A program made the translations under genes and the position numbers. Positions 61,338 through 64,000 of a stretch of DNA of 64,000 nt are shown piece by piece. This DNA is from Bacteroides sp. (GTDB lineage Bacteria > Bacteroidota > Bacteroidia > Bacteroidales > Bacteroidaceae): positions 1-64,000 of the forward strand of contig JALCME010000019.1 of the NCBI GenBank assembly GCA_022648295.1, read 5' to 3'. The notes under the pieces were generated by a model. The model worked only from the letters and a program-made list of their open reading frames with translations. It was not told the DNA's origin and ran no database searches. Positions within the stretch are counted from its first letter, which is position 1. Each line of letters starts with the position of its first letter.

Positions 61338-62102
61338 TTATAATTCAATAGTTAATCCATCAAAGGCTAAGTGAACATGAGGAGGAAGAGTCTTTTCTGT
61401 TTCCGCGTGTAAACCAGCCTGATGACTCATATGGACAAAATAAGTTTCACGGGCATCAATGCGCTTAGCTGCAATTAACGCCTCTGAGATATTTTGATGA
61501 GTAGCATGGGATTGAGGACGTAAGGCATTCATTATTAAAATATCCAGATTATGCAATTGTTTATAAGACTCATCCGGCATGGTCAACATATCAGTAATAT
61601 AAGCTATGCGACCGCCAATACGATAGCCTAATATGGGTAACTTACCATGCATTACAAGAAAAGGTAAGATTTCAGTGTGATTAATGTAGAAAGCCTTCCC
61701 CGGCTCAACTTCCTGCAAAGAAATCTGAGGAGCGCCCGGATACCGATGTTCAGTAAAACAATAGGGCATTCTCACTCGTAAATGGGCAGCAGTATATGAA
61801 TTTAGAAATATCGGAATCTCGCCAAAACGACAAAAGGGACGTAAATCATCCAAGCCTCCCACATGATCATAATGCTCATGAGTAATAAGCACTCCGTCAA
61901 TCTTTTCAAATGAAGAGATTCGTAACATTTGTTCACGAAAATCCGGTCCACAGTCAATCAAAATAGTTGTATCATCAGTATGCACCAATGAAGAAGTGCG
62001 TAACCGATTGTCTCGCGGATCAACAGATGTACATACCGGACATTTACACCCAATCTCCGGAACTCCCGTCGACGTTCCGCTACCTAATATTCTTATCTTC
62101 AT
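61338..62102 (-). CDS. MBL-fold hydrolase (PhnP-like phosphodiesterase group)
   Basis: The 254-residue protein has an early Cys-rich loop (GSGTSTGVPEIGCKCPVC, zinc-binding in PhnP relatives) and the metallo-beta-lactamase core TILIDCGPDFREQML, LITHEHYDHVGGLDDLRPF (HxHxDH) and FVHMSHQAGLHAETE. Relatives hydrolyse cyclic ribose phosphates or cyclic nucleotides. The substrate here is not determined. It lies 26 bp downstream of murB and may be cotranscribed. Confidence 0.88.
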   Translation of the reverse strand: MKIRILGSGTSTGVPEIGCKCPVCTSVDPRDNRLRTSSLVHTDDTTILIDCGPDFREQMLRISSFEKIDGVLITHEHYDHVGGLDDLRPFCRFGEIPIFLNSYTAAHLRVRMPYCFTEHRYPGAPQISLQEVEPGKAFYINHTEILPFLVMHGKLPILGYRIGGRIAYITDMLTMPDESYKQLHNLDILIMNALRPQSHATHQNISEALIAAKRIDARETYFVHMSHQAGLHAETEKTLPPHVHLAFDGLTIEL

Positions 62103-62128
62103 ATCGTATATCTTTTCACCTTTACCTT

Positions 62129-63142
62129 CTAACTTACAAAATTAACTTCCGGATATATATCAATGCCAAATTTGACCCGGACGGAATTTTGTATTGCCTC
62201 CGAAAGAGCTACAACATCCGCTCCCGTAGCTCCCCCCTTATTTACCAATACCAATGCTTGCTTATCATATACAGCAACCGGACCAAGTGATTTCCCTTTC
62301 CATCCGCACTGCTCTATTAACCACCCTGCGGGAATTTTCACTTGTTCGGAATTTAGTTTATAATGAGGTATATCCTTATATACCTTTTGCAAAGCCCCAA
62401 ATTGTGCATTGGGCACAATAGGATTTATAAAGAAACTACCTGCATTACCGAGCTCTTCAGGGTCAGGCAATTTTTTTCTACGGATATCAATGATTAATTG
62501 CCGGACTGTTTTTAAAGTTATAGAGGGATATTTTTCTATTTCCTGACGAATAGTACCGTAATCAAGACAATAATGTGCTTTCTTACTCAAGCTATAATTG
62601 ACATAAGTAACAAATGTTTGTTTCATTTCCGGACGTTTGAAAAGACTGCCTCTATAAACATATTCACACTCATTAGTCCTAAAAACACATTCTTTTCCAG
62701 AAAGGTTTATTGTTTCTACAGAAGAAATCAAATCTTTTACCTCAACTCCATAAGCACCTATATTTTGCACCGCACTGGCGCCAACTTCACCAGGGATAAG
62801 TGAGAGGTTTTCTGCACCATACCATCCATGTTCCACACAATAAGCGACAAAATCATCCCATACTACTCCTGAACCGACACGTACCGAAACTACCTCGTCA
62901 TCTTCACCAATCACTTCAATTCCCTTAATACAAGAATGCAGTATCGTTCCTTTATAATCAGAGGTGAATAAGAGATTACTTCCCGCTCCAATATGCAAAC
63001 ATGGAGTAGTTATAGTCCCATTTAATATTAAGTCTTTTAATTCCTTTACCGAGTTATACTCCACAAAAATGGCAGCCTTGGCATCCACACCAAATGTATT
63101 CCGCGCTTTTAGAGAATAATCTTTATATACTTGTATCTTCAT
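62129..63142 (-). CDS. murB: UDP-N-acetylenolpyruvoylglucosamine reductase
   Basis: I chose [21 protein letters not shown] (63142; 337 residues), the usual MurB opening; the ORF track adds 20 residues that overlap the upstream gene. FAD-binding motifs [13 protein letters not shown] and [23 protein letters not shown] and the catalytic region [13 protein letters not shown] with the C-terminal Glu (IYPEVNFV) are present, so it is a type I MurB. It reduces UDP-GlcNAc-enolpyruvate to UDP-MurNAc. Its start overlaps the lipoprotein gene end by 20 bp. Confidence 0.95.
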   Translation of the reverse strand: MKIQVYKDYSLKARNTFGVDAKAAIFVEYNSVKELKDLILNGTITTPCLHIGAGSNLLFTSDYKGTILHSCIKGIEVIGEDDEVVSVRVGSGVVWDDFVAYCVEHGWYGAENLSLIPGEVGASAVQNIGAYGVEVKDLISSVETINLSGKECVFRTNECEYVYRGSLFKRPEMKQTFVTYVNYSLSKKAHYCLDYGTIRQEIEKYPSITLKTVRQLIIDIRRKKLPDPEELGNAGSFFINPIVPNAQFGALQKVYKDIPHYKLNSEQVKIPAGWLIEQCGWKGKSLGPVAVYDKQALVLVNKGGATGADVVALSEAIQNSVRVKFGIDIYPEVNFVS

Positions 63143-63971
63143 ATTTATACAGTTCCCATTCCCCTCCCCGTTTCCGGAAATAGAAAACATTGGAATACCC
63201 ATTTCCTATTCCATTTACCTTCAAAATTTTATTATTTGACTGATCCTCATTTTTCTGCCCATAATTGATATTGGACAATCTATCTACAGGCAGTACAGGC
63301 CGAAAAGCATACCATTGATTCAAACTCATTGTCGTTTCCAAAATAGAAAATTCGTCATCAGGATCAATAGTTATATATTGCAAAGGATCACAGATTCGTT
63401 TACTCTGAAAAATGCTATCAGTTACAAAGCGTGTATAAAAATCCACAAAATCTTCGTTTTCACTCTTCTCTATCGGACGAAGTTTAATAGCCTCCAACAT
63501 CCATGCTCCCTTTATGCGCTTGAAATAATATTTCTTCACCATTCGGGTTTTTAGAAAGAGCCATTCCACTTGCACCGAAGTTAGGGAAGTATCCCCGACC
63601 AAATCCATATCATTTTCATTATCAAAAAGTAAAGTATAAAAACTTTGCTTCGAAAATAAATAATCATGCTTCCAATACTTTTCTTCTATTTTAGAAGAAG
63701 CATCGCCATTAAAATAAGGCAAAGGGAACTTTGTCCGTTGTAATTGTAATGCGTCATCTGACGCGTAATTATAAATAAAATCATCAAAGGATTCATCAGC
63801 CTCTATCGGTTTAGGCTCTTCCTTCGCTTTAGTATGCTGTACAGTATCCACTTTATGAGTAGCAGAATCCACCATACTGGTTATCGTCACAAAAGGATCA
63901 ATCTTTGTCTTCTTGTTTTCACAAGAAAGCAAAAAAGCAAGTAAACATAGCATCCATCCTATCTGTTTCAT
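63123..63971 (-). CDS. Lipoprotein of unknown function (possibly DUF4348)
   Basis: The 282-residue protein has a lipoprotein signal ([13 protein letters not shown]). The mature part ([78 protein letters not shown]) looks like an NTF2-type fold as in the DUF4348 family, which I recall from Bacteroides; this is a tentative match. Its end overlaps the murB start, so translation is probably coupled. No catalytic motif is visible. Confidence 0.7.
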   Translation of the reverse strand: MKQIGWMLCLLAFLLSCENKKTKIDPFVTITSMVDSATHKVDTVQHTKAKEEPKPIEADESFDDFIYNYASDDALQLQRTKFPLPYFNGDASSKIEEKYWKHDYLFSKQSFYTLLFDNENDMDLVGDTSLTSVQVEWLFLKTRMVKKYYFKRIKGAWMLEAIKLRPIEKSENEDFVDFYTRFVTDSIFQSKRICDPLQYITIDPDDEFSILETTMSLNQWYAFRPVLPVDRLSNINYGQKNEDQSNNKILKVNGIGNGYSNVFYFRKRGGEWELYKYEDTSI

Positions 63972-64000
63972 CTTTTTTGAGGCCTTACGGTCACTTATTA

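Overview
The window reads as a chromosomal segment of a Bacteroides-type gut bacterium (order Bacteroidales). The support is a 286-residue primary sigma factor of the Bacteroidetes type, promoters that fit the Bacteroidetes pattern (-33 TTTG, -7 TAnnTTTG), many lipoprotein or exported proteins of Bacteroides families (DUF4494, DUF3127, clostripain-like C11 peptidase), and a capsule locus headed by a UpxY antiterminator. The exact species cannot be fixed from the sequence alone.

Layout. 1-1400: a minus-strand VirE-N/DUF3987 protein that runs off the left edge. 1401-1985: a divergent promoter region and a long structured leader. 1986-23802: one rightward capsular polysaccharide (CPS) locus: upxY, Wzx flippase, nitroreductase-like protein, an IS66 remnant, probable Wzy polymerase, pyruvyl-transferase-like protein, two GT4 enzymes, an FrhB-like Fe-S flavoprotein, further IS66 remnants, a second pyruvyl-transferase-like protein, GT4, NAD-dependent epimerase, GT2, a YjbH-like outer-membrane protein, then a more GC-rich block with gmd, manC, GT4 and a small HAD phosphatase, closed by an intrinsic terminator. 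The AT-rich central part and its IS66 scars suggest assembly by cassette exchange.

23845-36214 (all minus): 5'-nucleotidase/metallophosphatase, a histidine kinase with a periplasmic sensor, a C11 peptidase lipoprotein, a small exported protein, the primary sigma factor, an HtrA protease, then (in transcription order from the right) an NlpC/P60 endopeptidase, a dipeptide epimerase and a transglutaminase-like lipoprotein that look like a murein-peptide catabolism operon. A six-unit, 22-bp-period array of short GC palindromes lies upstream of htrA.

36435-36793 is RNase P RNA, followed by a YihY/BrkB membrane protein. Next come riboflavin synthase, a predicted small RNA, phoU, an operon glnS-TPR-dedA, tpx, DUF4494, a YggS-type PLP protein, a dihydroorotate-dehydrogenase-like protein, a small exported protein, phoH, folC and ridA. 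The block 51620-59034 is a minus-strand replication/repair/maintenance run (dnaN, exonuclease, coaBC, recN, rlmB, TPR pseudoprotease). A DUF3127 protein diverges from dnaN, has OB-fold character and ends in an SSB-like acidic tip. The right edge holds an anchored protein of unknown function, an MBL-fold hydrolase, murB and a lipoprotein.

The items most worth a second look are the structured upxY leader, the IS66-flanked CPS cassette with its nitroreductase/FrhB/pyruvyl-transferase set, the 22-bp palindrome array, the orphan small RNA next to ribE, and the SSB-tailed DUF3127 protein. No tRNA, rRNA or CRISPR array was seen.
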